From: an uncultured Allomuricauda sp.
GTDB lineage: Bacteria > Bacteroidota > Bacteroidia > Flavobacteriales > Flavobacteriaceae
NCBI RefSeq assembly: GCF_947499695.1
Contig: NZ_CANMPQ010000002.1
Location: forward strand, 1,112,234-1,176,233
Direction: 5' to 3'
DNA length: 64,000 bases
Within the stretch, counting starts at the first letter, position 1; every line of letters begins with the position of its first letter. Made by a program: the position numbers and the translations under genes. The notes beneath the pieces are model-generated. The model was not told the origin of the DNA, did not search any database, and saw nothing but the letters and a program-made list of their open reading frames with translations. Positions 25,233 to 33,769 of the stretch are shown here, in pieces.

Positions 25233-27338
25233 TTAAAATTGAATATTAAGTTTTGTGAATAGTTGAATTCCAGGATTGATGAGCAATTGACTATCCTGGG
25301 CAGCCAATGGATTACTTCCCTTGAAGTTCAAAAGATTATTGGCGCCCAGTTGCAATTGATAATGTTTTAAAAATGTTTTCCCAATGGCAAGGTTTACAAG
25401 CGCATAACCATCCACAAAGGAGTTGTCGAAATCATCCAATAACCCATTACCATTGCGGTCGGTAAGGCCGAACCTACCTCGATAAGTGATTCTTAGATTG
25501 GCGTTGGCTTTCCATCTTGGGATTTCATAAAAGGTTTTAAAATTCAAGGTGTGTCTTGAACGATTTTCCAATCCGAAGTAGTCTGATTTTTCAAGCTGAA
25601 TGGTCGCTAAAGTTTCAGGATCTCGAGCAAAGACTTCCCCATTGGAAATGTCATCCAATTTGTCTTTGTCATACGCAAACAGTAGTTGGTATCCCACAGA
25701 AAAACTAAGTAGGTTAGATGGGCTGTACTTCATATCGATTTCCAAACCTTGCGTATAAACACTTTCCCTATTGATATAGCCAAATACATTTTGACCATTG
25801 GTCTTGGCGGCTAGGATTCTTGTATCAATTAGATTTTTAAAGTCGTTTCTAAAAAAATTGAGGTCAGCGGTTAGCTTTCCTTTTTTATATGTAAACCCAA
25901 GATTGTAACCAATGGAGCTTTCGGCGTCCAATTGTTCTCCCAATTCCGAATCGTTTACCTGAAGGGTTGCTATTTCTCCGTTGTTTTGGAGTCGTTCTAT
26001 TCCCGCAGCTTCAACTTCCTTTCCAAAAACGGAATATCCGCCCCCCGCTGCATTGGTAAAGTCAAGATAGAGCTGTCTAAAGTCAGGGGCTTTGAAACCG
26101 CTTCCGACGGAAGCTTTAATAGCTAGGTTTTCGGAGAGTTGATAACGAGCGGAAATTTTAGGACTCAATTGTGAGTTATACTCGCTATGGTTATCAAAAC
26201 GTGCACCTGCAATTATATTGAACTTTTCCAATGGTTTAAAATCAAATTGGGCAAACACATATTGTGAATCAAAGGATACCGTTTCGGCAAAAAGAGAGCG
26301 ATCTAAACTTTCAAAATTATATCCTCCACCTAAGGAAATGATATTTCCTTCTTTAATTATATGGTTATACCGAATTTCGGGCCTAAAGAGTTTCTGGTCG
26401 AAGTCGTTTTCGATGAGTAATTCGTTATCTATTGGATCAACAGCACGTTCATTTGTGACATAGTTGGTATAATAGAATTCATATTGTAGGTTGGTTTTTT
26501 TTGAAGCATCATGGTTGATTCTTAGTTGTAAGTTGGTGTCTTTTTCTTCACTAGTACTTGGCGAAACATCGAATTCCTGAAAGAAATGTCTTCCTGATGC
26601 ATAAACATCCAAAGTTTCTGAAAAGTCATAAAACACACGTCCGTTGAAAGTGTAATTGAAAAAAGGATTCACTGTGTTACCTTCTTGATTTGGGGACAGG
26701 TCGTACCCATCGGTGCTTAACCGATCAGCAAAAAATGAATAGCCAAGCTTGTTCAGTCTTTGGTTTAAACTGAAGTTGGTATTTTGATTATTAAAGGAGG
26801 CAACACGATGGGAGACTTGTCCCGCTACTTTTTCTGAAACTGGCTTTTCGGTGATGATGTTGATAACACCTCCCAAGGCCTCTGAGCCAAAAAGACTGGA
26901 AGAAGGTCCTTTAACCACTTCAATTTGTTTGATATTGCCAATGGCAAAACGGCTAAGGTCCAAGTTTCCTGAGCTGCGCCCTACCACAGGAACACCATCG
27001 ATAAGTACAAGGATGTAATCGGAAGCAATGCCCTGGATTTGTACCCCCTCACCACCACCAATAGTCGCATCCGGAGTCATTATAATTCCGGTCTGCTCGT
27101 TCAGTATTTCGTTCAAACGCGTAACTCCGGTCTGTTCCAATTGCTTTTTGGGAATCAAGGTCACGGGTAGAGGTAGGGAGGATAACTGTCTGATAGTGCG
27201 CGTTGCGGTAACCACAACTTCGTCAAGGTTTTCAACTAAAATGGAATCTTTTTGAATGCTAGGTCTTTCTTGGGCTTTAACACCAATGGTAATTACGAGG
27301 AAAAAAATAAATGGAATATTATTTTTATTTAGACTCAT
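25233..27338 (-). CDS. TonB-dependent outer membrane receptor, heme uptake (HmuR-like)
   Basis: A 701-residue receptor with a signal peptide (about residues 1-22). A TonB box-like region ENLDEVVVTATRTIRQL is followed by a plug domain containing NEILNEQTGIIMTPDATIGG and VEVVKGPSSSLFGSEALGGV, then a 22-strand barrel ending with an aromatic residue (KLNIQF). It pulls its ligand across the outer membrane using TonB energy. Heme as ligand is inferred from the HmuY gene directly downstream. A -7 element (27357-27364, minus strand) and an iron-box-like palindrome lie upstream. DUF6607 is divergent. Confidence 0.92.
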   Translation of the reverse strand: MSLNKNNIPFIFFLVITIGVKAQERPSIQKDSILVENLDEVVVTATRTIRQLSSLPLPVTLIPKKQLEQTGVTRLNEILNEQTGIIMTPDATIGGGEGVQIQGIASDYILVLIDGVPVVGRSSGNLDLSRFAIGNIKQIEVVKGPSSSLFGSEALGGVINIITEKPVSEKVAGQVSHRVASFNNQNTNFSLNQRLNKLGYSFFADRLSTDGYDLSPNQEGNTVNPFFNYTFNGRVFYDFSETLDVYASGRHFFQEFDVSPSTSEEKDTNLQLRINHDASKKTNLQYEFYYTNYVTNERAVDPIDNELLIENDFDQKLFRPEIRYNHIIKEGNIISLGGGYNFESLDRSLFAETVSFDSQYVFAQFDFKPLEKFNIIAGARFDNHSEYNSQLSPKISARYQLSENLAIKASVGSGFKAPDFRQLYLDFTNAAGGGYSVFGKEVEAAGIERLQNNGEIATLQVNDSELGEQLDAESSIGYNLGFTYKKGKLTADLNFFRNDFKNLIDTRILAAKTNGQNVFGYINRESVYTQGLEIDMKYSPSNLLSFSVGYQLLFAYDKDKLDDISNGEVFARDPETLATIQLEKSDYFGLENRSRHTLNFKTFYEIPRWKANANLRITYRGRFGLTDRNGNGLLDDFDNSFVDGYALVNLAIGKTFLKHYQLQLGANNLLNFKGSNPLAAQDSQLLINPGIQLFTKLNIQF

Positions 27339-27356
27339 TCTATTTTAGATTTGCAG

Positions 27357-27364
27357 CAAATATA
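27357..27364 (-). promoter_or_regulatory. -7 element of the heme receptor promoter
   Basis: Read on the minus strand the sequence is TATATTTG, a match to TAnnTTTG. Transcription would start near 27353, about 15 bases before the ATG at 27338. The palindrome at 27368-27390 lies in the spacer and -33 region of this promoter. Confidence 0.6.
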
Positions 27365-27367
27365 TAT

Positions 27368-27390
27368 TTATTTTAATTCAATCTAAATAA
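27368..27390. promoter_or_regulatory. Putative iron-responsive (Fur-type) operator
   Basis: A 23-bp palindrome, arms TTATTTTAATT and AATCTAAATAA around a central C, with two mismatched pairs. It resembles the AT-rich iron boxes found upstream of siderophore and heme receptors in flavobacteria. It lies between the divergent heme receptor and DUF6607 genes and could control both. Assignment to Fur is an inference from sequence type and position. Confidence 0.5.
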
Positions 27391-27430
27391 GAATAACATT
27401 AAATTTTTAATTCCTAAAAGCAACACTGAA

Positions 27431-28336
27431 ATGAAACACACACTTTTCACCGTATTGAGCCTAGCATTGGTCTTTAGCGTTAATGCACAGAGCAAGAAGA
27501 AGCAAGATCAAAATGCCATTAAGAGCATGTGCGGCTGTTATGAGGTAGGCTTCAACTTTGCCGAAACCTTCGAATATTCCAACGACGAAAACTATGAGCC
27601 TTCCAAAGTAAAACATGACAAGGCATTGGAATGGGTACAGTTGGTATCTGAAGATAAGGACAAGATTGCCATGCAGCACCTTCTAATTGTTGGTAAACCG
27701 GATTCGCCAAGGGTAATCAAACACTGGAGGCAGGATTGGTTATTTGAGAATACGAATATGTATACGTATAATGCGGATAATGTTTGGACTTACGCTGCGC
27801 TTCCAAAAGAGGATGTAAAAGGCCAATGGACTCAAAAAGTATATCAGGTCGATGATAGTCCACGATATGAAGGGTCTGCTACGTGGATGCATGAGAATGG
27901 CTCAAGTTATTGGGAAAATGCCACTGACGCTCCCCTACCGAGAAGAGAATATACCAAAAGAAGTGATTACAATGTAACACTAAGAAACAATAGACATGTG
28001 GTTAACAATGAAGGATGGGTTCATGATCAGGACAATAAAAAGATTATTAGAAAAGAAGGCGCTGCTGATGTGATTTTAGCGGAAGAAAAGGGATACAATA
28101 CCTATAAAAAAGTGGATGACAGCCGATGTGTGGCTGCTCAAAACTGGTGGAAAGAACATGGGGCAACTTGGGCCAAGGTTCGAACGAAATGGGATAATGT
28201 CTTTGCGCAAAAACAAGATTTAAAACTGAACACTAAAGTTGAAGGAAAACCACTTTATGCGCACCTTTTTTCAGAAGATTTTGAAGGTTCTGAGGAAAAT
28301 ATTGCTAAGACTATCGATGCTTTTATTTTGAAGTAA
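27431..28336 (+). CDS. DUF6607 family exported protein
   Basis: A 301-residue protein with a signal peptide (HTLFTVLSLALVFSVNAQ, cleavage near residue 20). The mature part begins with MCGCYEVGFNFAETF and has KHWRQDWLFENTNMYTYNAD, GQWTQKVYQVDDSPRYEG and NNEGWVHDQDNKKIIRKE, rich in tryptophan and histidine, as in DUF6607. No catalytic motif is recognised. It is divergent from the heme receptor-HmuY-DoxX operon across a shared iron-box-like palindrome, so it may be an iron-regulated envelope protein taking part in heme use; that is inference. A terminator follows. Confidence 0.85.
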   Translation: MKHTLFTVLSLALVFSVNAQSKKKQDQNAIKSMCGCYEVGFNFAETFEYSNDENYEPSKVKHDKALEWVQLVSEDKDKIAMQHLLIVGKPDSPRVIKHWRQDWLFENTNMYTYNADNVWTYAALPKEDVKGQWTQKVYQVDDSPRYEGSATWMHENGSSYWENATDAPLPRREYTKRSDYNVTLRNNRHVVNNEGWVHDQDNKKIIRKEGAADVILAEEKGYNTYKKVDDSRCVAAQNWWKEHGATWAKVRTKWDNVFAQKQDLKLNTKVEGKPLYAHLFSEDFEGSEENIAKTIDAFILK

Positions 28337-28361
28337 TGTAGCGGTTGGTTAGTTTGGTTGA

Positions 28362-28388
28362 AGGCCATCCTTAGGGGTGGCTTTTTTA
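28362..28388 (+). terminator. Intrinsic terminator after the DUF6607 gene
   Basis: GCCATCC and GGGTGGC arms (28364-28370 and 28375-28381, one G-U type pair) are followed by TTTTTT. It lies 27 bases after the DUF6607 stop. Confidence 0.75.
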
Positions 28389-28464
28389 TGTTTGATGATT
28401 TTATGGAATGGGGGTTGAGAATTGCCCCAAAATTGGGTAATTTTAAGATGCACACGGAAAATGT

Positions 28465-29322
28465 ATGACTCGGGATATTTTGGATATTAACGATTTCACC
28501 ATTTTGGTCGAAGTAGCGGATTCGGATAAGGTTATTACGGATTCATGCTATTTTGATGAACCGGTAATCGCCGTTGCCCTATATGGGTCGGGCGATGTGC
28601 ACTTGTCCATGAAATATGGTGCCAAACAAAATGATTATGAGCATACCAAGGGCCTTGCCTTATCCTTTTATGCGGATGAGAAAGTGGAATGCGTCCATAC
28701 AGTTTCTGCAAACAAACCATTACAGTGTATTGTAATCGCCACATCACCTAAGAATTTACAAAAGTTGCCCAACAACGAAGGAGAACTTTTCTCAGAATTA
28801 TTGGAAAAACTGGTACAGCCTTCTGATCATTATGTGGAAGGTCCTCGATTTTTCATGACTCCTGAAATGGAAAATATTGTTGATGGAATCTTTAAAAACA
28901 CCTATGAAGGTAAAGCAAAAATGATGTTCTTTCGCAGTCAGATTACGGCTTTGCTATCCCATTTTTTCTGGCAGTTATCTACTTTGGAGGAGGGCGGTAT
29001 CAAAAACAGTGAGCGGGAAAAACTGTATGAAGCCAAAGAAATTCTTTTGAGCAATTTGGATACTCCCCCCTCACTAACTGAACTTTCAAGACGGATTGGA
29101 TTAAACACCTTCAAACTCAAAAAAGACTTTAAGGAACTTTTTGGTGTTCCGGTCTTCAAATACCTTCAGAATGAACGAATGACCAAGGCACATGAACTTA
29201 TCCGTAGTCAAGAAGCCACTGTTCAAGAAGCGGCTTGGCATGTGGGTTATGATAGTTTGAGTTCTTTTTCCAATGCCTTTGCCAAGAAATTCGGATTCAG
29301 ACCAAGCGAAATCAGAAGATAG
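28465..29322 (+). CDS. AraC family regulator, PchR-like
   Basis: A 285-residue regulator. The N-terminal half is the ligand domain seen in PchR/YbtA-type siderophore regulators. The C-terminal AraC DNA-binding domain (about residues 190-285) has both helix-turn-helix units: SLTELSRRIGLNTFKLKKDF with GVPVFKYLQNERMTKAHELI, and EAAWHVGYDSLSSFSNAFAK with KKFGFRPSEIRR. It sits just beyond the heme-uptake locus, so iron or heme control is plausible but not shown. It is convergent with the cyclase gene. Confidence 0.9.
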   Translation: MTRDILDINDFTILVEVADSDKVITDSCYFDEPVIAVALYGSGDVHLSMKYGAKQNDYEHTKGLALSFYADEKVECVHTVSANKPLQCIVIATSPKNLQKLPNNEGELFSELLEKLVQPSDHYVEGPRFFMTPEMENIVDGIFKNTYEGKAKMMFFRSQITALLSHFFWQLSTLEEGGIKNSEREKLYEAKEILLSNLDTPPSLTELSRRIGLNTFKLKKDFKELFGVPVFKYLQNERMTKAHELIRSQEATVQEAAWHVGYDSLSSFSNAFAKKFGFRPSEIRR

Positions 29323-29331
29323 GCGATTTAC

Positions 29332-30411
29332 CTAGTTTTGAGTGGCGGAAAAAATAGCCACTGCTTCTTTTTTCCCCTTAAGGGGAACACTTCCCATGGC
29401 TTTGAATTTATAGTTTGGTGAATCTAATTGCTGCCTTAATTTTTCAGAAAGTAAGAGATCACTTTTTAATGCATTACACTGCCCTTGAATTCGAGCTGCC
29501 GTATTGATGGTATCCCCATGGTAAGCAATTTCTTTTTTGTATTTACCAACCTCTGTAACCGTCACAATCCCTGCATGTACACCAGCTTTAAAAAAAGGAA
29601 GACAATCGTACCGTTTTTCATAATATGCTCTTTTTCGCTCTAATCGCTGTTTAAAATTATAGAAAGTCTTGAGTAAGTTTTGGCTTTGAATGCCCTCTTC
29701 CAGTGGCCAGGTTAACACGGCCTCATCACCAACGTACTGATATATTTCTGCATCGTTGGAGATAGCAATACCTAGATCGTTAAAACAGTCCTGAACCAAT
29801 TTACTGTAAGTTACATGCCCCAATCTTTCCGCCAACGCTGTACTGTCTTGAAGATCTAAAAACATAAAAATCCTCGACTCTTCCCGAGGAGTGTAAAATC
29901 TTCCCAAAAGTAATTTCATCAAATTCCCTTCGCCTAACATAAGGTTGACTTGCCTTAAAACGGCCAAAAACAAATCTACCGAGAGCATATAAAAATATAT
30001 GGCTCCACTGCCGCGATCAAATGCAAAGTCGAGTATCCCCAATGATGTGCCAAATAACAATTGATAGACACTATAGGCGGTAAAAACCATTAATACTAGA
30101 AAAAGGATGGTATACAGAAACCGTATAAGCAACAGTCTTTGTATGGACATGAATTTATAGATACGCTCTTCGACCAAGATCTGGGCCGTGCCTGATATTA
30201 GACCCAATATGGGACCAAGGATAACGGAAATCACCAAGTTATCAGGAAAATTGAATTGAAGTTCTCCCAACTCCTGTGTTCCCACACCTCTTACAATACT
30301 TAGAAAAATACAGGCCAAGGTCCAACCTAAAATATAAAATCGGAGTATGCGCCACCTACGTTTGTTTTTTAATGCTACAGCCATAGGTTCAAAGTTATCC
30401 TTTTCGAACAA
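29332..30411 (-). CDS. Membrane-bound class III adenylate/guanylate cyclase
   Basis: A 359-residue protein. The N-terminal half has four or five membrane segments (about residues 25-160). The C-terminal half is a class III cyclase domain (about 185-350): IFMFLDLQDSTALAERLGHV provides the first metal aspartate, YQYVGDEAVLTWPLEEG the second, and ACKAGVHAG-like FKAGVHAGIVTVTEVGKYKK with DTINTAARIQGQCN the rest of the site. It should make cAMP or cGMP from the triphosphate; which base is used cannot be decided by eye. An alternative start is at codon 10. Cyclases of this layout are frequent in Bacteroidota and their targets are mostly unknown. Confidence 0.9.
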   Translation of the reverse strand: MFEKDNFEPMAVALKNKRRWRILRFYILGWTLACIFLSIVRGVGTQELGELQFNFPDNLVISVILGPILGLISGTAQILVEERIYKFMSIQRLLLIRFLYTILFLVLMVFTAYSVYQLLFGTSLGILDFAFDRGSGAIYFYMLSVDLFLAVLRQVNLMLGEGNLMKLLLGRFYTPREESRIFMFLDLQDSTALAERLGHVTYSKLVQDCFNDLGIAISNDAEIYQYVGDEAVLTWPLEEGIQSQNLLKTFYNFKQRLERKRAYYEKRYDCLPFFKAGVHAGIVTVTEVGKYKKEIAYHGDTINTAARIQGQCNALKSDLLLSEKLRQQLDSPNYKFKAMGSVPLKGKKEAVAIFSATQN

Positions 30412-30485
30412 ATCTTACTTCTTTTCGAACAACTTCTCCGCAATAGGCTTTTCTAGTTTTGCCTTGTAATTAAAAACGAACAGTC

Positions 30486-30890
30486 ATGAAAACATTTAGA
30501 GCAATCGGAATTGGAATATTGATTTGGATATTCGGTGTAAGTGCATATAGTCTATCCTTTTACCTCCCACTAATGGATGATAGGGAACAACAGGCCAATG
30601 CTATCTTATTCGCGGTTGTCATACCCTTGGTTTGGACAGGGTCTTGGTTGTATTATAGGAAAGGAGATTGCAACACCCATGGATGGAAACTTGCCCAAAC
30701 ACTGTTTCTTGCAAGTGCCACTCTTGACGCCTTGATCACCGTGCCCTTTCTGATTATACCCAACGGAGGGAGTTACTATACATTTTTTACAGACTTGGGC
30801 TTTTGGTTGATTGCCATGGAATTTATGCTTGTTGCAATGTTCTACTGGTATGTGAAGGTCCGATTGAAACTAAATGGAACACACAAATAA
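30486..30890 (+). CDS. DUF5367-like membrane protein
   Basis: A 134-residue protein with four membrane segments. It begins RAIGIGILIWIFGVSAYSLS and has VIPLVWTGSWLYYRKG, TLDALITVPFLIIPNGGSYY and FWLIAMEFMLVAMFYWYVKV, the layout I associate with DUF5367. No motif suggests an activity. It is first of three same-strand genes with DUF1772 and an NmrA-like protein, which end at a strong terminator, so they may form an operon. The gene diverges from the cyclase. Confidence 0.65.
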   Translation: MKTFRAIGIGILIWIFGVSAYSLSFYLPLMDDREQQANAILFAVVIPLVWTGSWLYYRKGDCNTHGWKLAQTLFLASATLDALITVPFLIIPNGGSYYTFFTDLGFWLIAMEFMLVAMFYWYVKVRLKLNGTHK

Positions 30891-30905
30891 TCTCAGCTAT
30901 CAATA

Positions 30906-31397
30906 ATGGAAATCACAATGAGCAATCTTACACTTTTCGCGGTTACACTATGCTTTGGCTTGGTTGCAGGACTTTGCTTTACATGGGGAAACGCAGTTAC
31001 CCCTGGTATTGGACAATTGGATGATCTAAGTTATCTACAGGCGTTTCAAAAAATGAATCGGAGTATCGAAAACCCTTTGTTCTTTGCCGTTTTTATTGGG
31101 TCCTTTTTTATAGGTGTGGTGGCAATATTTACCAACAAAGGGATTTCTACAACGCATTTTTGGTTAATCGTAACCGCTGTGGGCATCTACTTCTTGGGAA
31201 TTATACTAACAACCATTATGGGCAATGTACCACTAAACCAAGTTTTGGATAAGACCGATTTATTGCAAAGCAGCGGAGCCGAATTAAAGATGCTTCGGGA
31301 GAGGTTTGAAAACCCATGGAATCGATTTCATACGATTAGAATGGTCGCTTCTACGGTCGCATTTGCATTAATGATTATTGCAGGAATTAATAAATAA
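30906..31397 (+). CDS. DUF1772 family membrane protein
   Basis: A 163-residue protein (a start at codon 5, MSNLTLF, is equally plausible) with four membrane segments. Family signs are FGLVAGLCFTWGNAVTPGIG, LSYLQAFQKMNRSIENPLFF, GIYFLGIILTTIMGNVPLNQ with VLD, and WNRFHTIRMVASTVAFALMI. DUF1772 (anthrone-oxygenase-like) proteins often sit with SDR or NmrA-type enzymes, as here. The enzymatic role is not demonstrated for bacterial members. It is 15 bases after the DUF5367-like gene. Confidence 0.88.
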   Translation: MEITMSNLTLFAVTLCFGLVAGLCFTWGNAVTPGIGQLDDLSYLQAFQKMNRSIENPLFFAVFIGSFFIGVVAIFTNKGISTTHFWLIVTAVGIYFLGIILTTIMGNVPLNQVLDKTDLLQSSGAELKMLRERFENPWNRFHTIRMVASTVAFALMIIAGINK

Positions 31398-31424
31398 AAA
31401 TAAATATCAAAAACACAAACAATT

Positions 31425-32261
31425 ATGAAACAGAACATTTTAGTAATCGGAGGAACTGGAAAAACAGGACGCAGGATCGTTCAAAGATTAGAAAGCCAAG
31501 GCCATAGCGTACGCGTTGGTTCAAGAAGTGCAAGTCCAGCTTTTGACTGGGATGATATGGCAACTTGGGAAACCGCCTTGACGGGAATGGAGAAAGTGTA
31601 TATTACTTTTCAACCTGATTTAGCGGTGCCCGGAGCTTTGGAGGCAATTGAAGGATTGGTCAAGGAAGCAAAACGCCAAGACGTGCAAAAGGTTGTATTG
31701 CTTTCGGGAAAAGGAGAGCGAGAGGCAGAGCTATGTGAACAAGTTGTTATCAACAGTGGATTGGATTTTACGATTGTAAGAGCAAGTTGGTTCAATCAAA
31801 ATTTTAGTGAAAGTTTCTTTCTGGAACCGATTCAAGCTGGTTTTGTGGCCTTGCCCCAGGCGGATGCAAAAGTACCTTATGTTGATGTGAATGATATCGC
31901 TGATGTGGCAGTCGAAGCTTTGTTGAATGACGAGCACAAAGGAAATATTTACGAATTGACAGGTTCACGATTTTTAACTTTTAAGGAAGTAATCTCTGAA
32001 ATTGCTGAAGCAACAAACAGAAAGATTGCCTTTACGCCTATTGGATTATCAGCTTATACCCAAATGTTGAAGGAACATGGCGTGCCTGGAGATTACGTGT
32101 GGTTGATCAACTACCTTTTCACAGAGGTTTTGGGTAATGAAGCGAACCAAGTTATCACCAAGGATATTGAAAAAGTATTGGGAAGAAAAGCCATCGACTT
32201 TTCTGACTATATAAAGGAAACTGCTGCAACCGGTATTTGGAACCAGCCCGTTGAAGCTTAA
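31425..32261 (+). CDS. NmrA-like NAD(P)-binding protein
   Basis: A 278-residue atypical short-chain dehydrogenase. The N-terminal dinucleotide-binding motif is VIGGTGKTGRRIVQRLESQG with VRVGSRSA, and downstream are VVLLSGKGEREAELCEQ, FTIVRASWFNQNFSESFFLE and PYVDVNDIADVAVEAL, typical of NmrA/quinone-oxidoreductase-like proteins. The YxxxK catalytic pair of classical SDRs is absent, so it may sense NAD(P) or reduce a quinone rather than oxidise an alcohol. It is the last gene before a perfect terminator. Confidence 0.9.
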   Translation: MKQNILVIGGTGKTGRRIVQRLESQGHSVRVGSRSASPAFDWDDMATWETALTGMEKVYITFQPDLAVPGALEAIEGLVKEAKRQDVQKVVLLSGKGEREAELCEQVVINSGLDFTIVRASWFNQNFSESFFLEPIQAGFVALPQADAKVPYVDVNDIADVAVEALLNDEHKGNIYELTGSRFLTFKEVISEIAEATNRKIAFTPIGLSAYTQMLKEHGVPGDYVWLINYLFTEVLGNEANQVITKDIEKVLGRKAIDFSDYIKETAATGIWNQPVEA

Positions 32262-32283
32262 TATAAGTTCCAATAATTGGGAG

Positions 32284-32309
32284 AGCAGACCTTTTAGGTC
32301 TGCTTTTTT
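32284..32309 (+). terminator. Intrinsic terminator after the NmrA-like gene
   Basis: AGCAGACC and GGTCTGCT (32284-32291 and 32297-32304) form a perfect 8-bp stem with a 5-base loop, then TTTTT. It separates the NmrA operon from the convergent DUF3307 gene. Confidence 0.9.
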
Positions 32310-33033
32310 ATTGAACTATTTCTGACAAATGATTGTATAACATTCCGGCCAAAATAGCCAGGCCGAAACTTAAAAGCGTGCCGATTAAGACATATTCAGT
32401 AAGCTTTCGGTTTTTTCCTTTGTTAAGATCACCAAATCGAAACACAGATTTGGCCGTGATCAATAGCCCAATGGCTGCCCATTGATTCAAAAGAATAAAT
32501 CCAAAAACGAACAAGCGTTCCAACATTCCAATATATTTACCTGCATTTTTTAGGGAACCTCCTTCTGTTGTATCATCTTTGATCACTTCGGCAAAATAGG
32601 GAGCTAACAACATTCGCATAATAATCCCTGAAACATAGGTTACAAAGGCTAAGAAGGTCAGAAATAACAGACTTTTTTCTCCAAAGAGTGTGGGGAAATC
32701 AATTTCAAACGGGGTAACCCAATAAACGATTATAAATAGTACTCCTACATGCAATAGTTGATCTAGTGCAAAGAGCCATCTGTAATTTTTTTCATTGGTG
32801 AAGGCAAGCTTTCCTAGATCAATTAGGTAATGGGAAACAATGATTATGGCAATAATACCCAACTGTTGAAATTGCAATAGAAGAAGTAGAGCCAGCAGAT
32901 GCACACCAATGTGCCAATAGAGGTATTTGGATTTCCACCTTTTCTCCAATTTATCTTCCACCCAATGCGCTGGTTGAAATACAAAATCACCTAGAAAATG
33001 GGCTAAGATCAATTTTAGGGCAAATAATATCAT
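32308..33033 (-). CDS. DUF3307 family membrane protein
   Basis: A 241-residue protein with six or seven membrane segments. The N-terminal DUF3307 domain reads ALKLILAHFLGDFVFQPAHW, LYWHIGVHLLALLLLL and IIVSHYLIDLGKLAFTNEKN with LFALDQLLHVGVLFIIVYW. The histidines and aspartates in AHFLGD, HIGVH, SHYLIDLGK and ALDQLLH recur through the membrane part as is characteristic. Function is unknown. It overlaps the SatD gene by 4 bases, and the DUF3307-SatD pair is a known conserved arrangement, so the two probably act together. Confidence 0.88.
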   Translation of the reverse strand: MILFALKLILAHFLGDFVFQPAHWVEDKLEKRWKSKYLYWHIGVHLLALLLLLQFQQLGIIAIIIVSHYLIDLGKLAFTNEKNYRWLFALDQLLHVGVLFIIVYWVTPFEIDFPTLFGEKSLLFLTFLAFVTYVSGIIMRMLLAPYFAEVIKDDTTEGGSLKNAGKYIGMLERLFVFGFILLNQWAAIGLLITAKSVFRFGDLNKGKNRKLTEYVLIGTLLSFGLAILAGMLYNHLSEIVQ

Positions 33034-33638
33034 AGTGTTTTGAGTTGGGTTGTATAAAATTGGATCATTTTTTTGACTTCATCAAATCCTGCGCGTATCA
33101 ACGCTTCGCTAATGCTACTTTGTGATTTTTCCAATAATGCAGCTAGCTCTTTTTGATTGGCTTCGGGGTGTTCCAGTGCGGTCTTCACAATCCTTGAGGT
33201 GGCAGGCAACCAATTGTCCATTGATAAAGAGGCAAGTTGAATCATAAGGTTGATTTGGGTATTGAATATTTCGGAATCGGATTTTATGGCCAAAGTCTGT
33301 TTTTTCAAGTTTTCAAAGCACTCCCCAGAAAATACAAAAGCTGAACCATTGGATTCGGTTATTTTCTCTGAGCTATAATCTTTTTCACCTAGACCAATGC
33401 CCATACGTACATCGATGCCTTTTTTTTGTTTTAGATAAGCTTTTATATGGATGGCCACTTCCAGAGCTTTTTCTGGAGATATTTCTATTTGAAAACTATC
33501 TCCTCGGTAGATTTCCCACTGTTGAGGTTCTTTTCCGTAGGCGTTAAGCACCTTCTTCAGATTGGGCAACCAGGCCTCCGGGCTATCCTTTCGAGAATTG
33601 ATGATATCACCAGTAATTATTGCTGTTGTTACAAACAT
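33030..33638 (-). CDS. SatD family protein with C-terminal helix-turn-helix
   Basis: A 202-residue cytoplasmic protein. The N-terminal SatD domain has TAIITGDIINSRKDSPEAWL, WEIYRGDSFQIEISPEKALE and VRMGIGLGEKDYSSEKITES with GSAFVFSGE; this fold resembles a nucleotidyl cyclase core (GDxxxS, RGDSFQ, GIGLGE). The C-terminal KELAALLEKSQSSISEALIR is a helix-turn-helix. So it may sense a nucleotide or related ligand and bind DNA, most likely the three operators at 33647-33722 directly upstream of its own start. The start overlaps nothing; the downstream DUF3307 gene overlaps by 4 bases. Ligand and role are unknown. Confidence 0.85.
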   Translation of the reverse strand: MFVTTAIITGDIINSRKDSPEAWLPNLKKVLNAYGKEPQQWEIYRGDSFQIEISPEKALEVAIHIKAYLKQKKGIDVRMGIGLGEKDYSSEKITESNGSAFVFSGECFENLKKQTLAIKSDSEIFNTQINLMIQLASLSMDNWLPATSRIVKTALEHPEANQKELAALLEKSQSSISEALIRAGFDEVKKMIQFYTTQLKTL

Positions 33639-33646
33639 GAAACAAA

Positions 33647-33722
33647 TATCGGTAAAATAGCCGATAATAGCAAATATCGGTAAAATAGACGATAATAAAT
33701 AAAATCGGTTAAATGACCGATA
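33647..33722. promoter_or_regulatory. Triple operator array, 28-bp period, upstream of satD-DUF3307
   Basis: Three 20-bp imperfect palindromes of form TATCGG-N8-CCGATA begin at 33647, 33675 and 33703, exactly 28 bp apart. Units: TATCGGTAAAATAGCCGATA, TATCGGTAAAATAGACGATA and AATCGGTTAAATGACCGATA. Between units the sequence is AT-rich filler. The array abuts the SatD start at 33638, and a GATATTTG (near the -7 consensus, minus strand) overlaps its proximal edge, so binding would repress the operon. The SatD protein, with its helix-turn-helix, is the obvious candidate binder. Confidence 0.8.
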
Positions 33723-33735
33723 ATTGAAAATGTAA

Positions 33736-33761
33736 GTCCTTCTACCAATAGATAGAAGGAC
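33736..33761. terminator. Hairpin after the SH3 protein gene
   Basis: GTCCTTCTA and TAGAAGGAC (33736-33744 and 33753-33761) form a perfect 9-bp stem just past the SH3-protein stop on the minus strand. The following T tract is short (TTACATTTT), so termination may be weak. Confidence 0.6.
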
Positions 33762-33769
33762 GTACTTTA

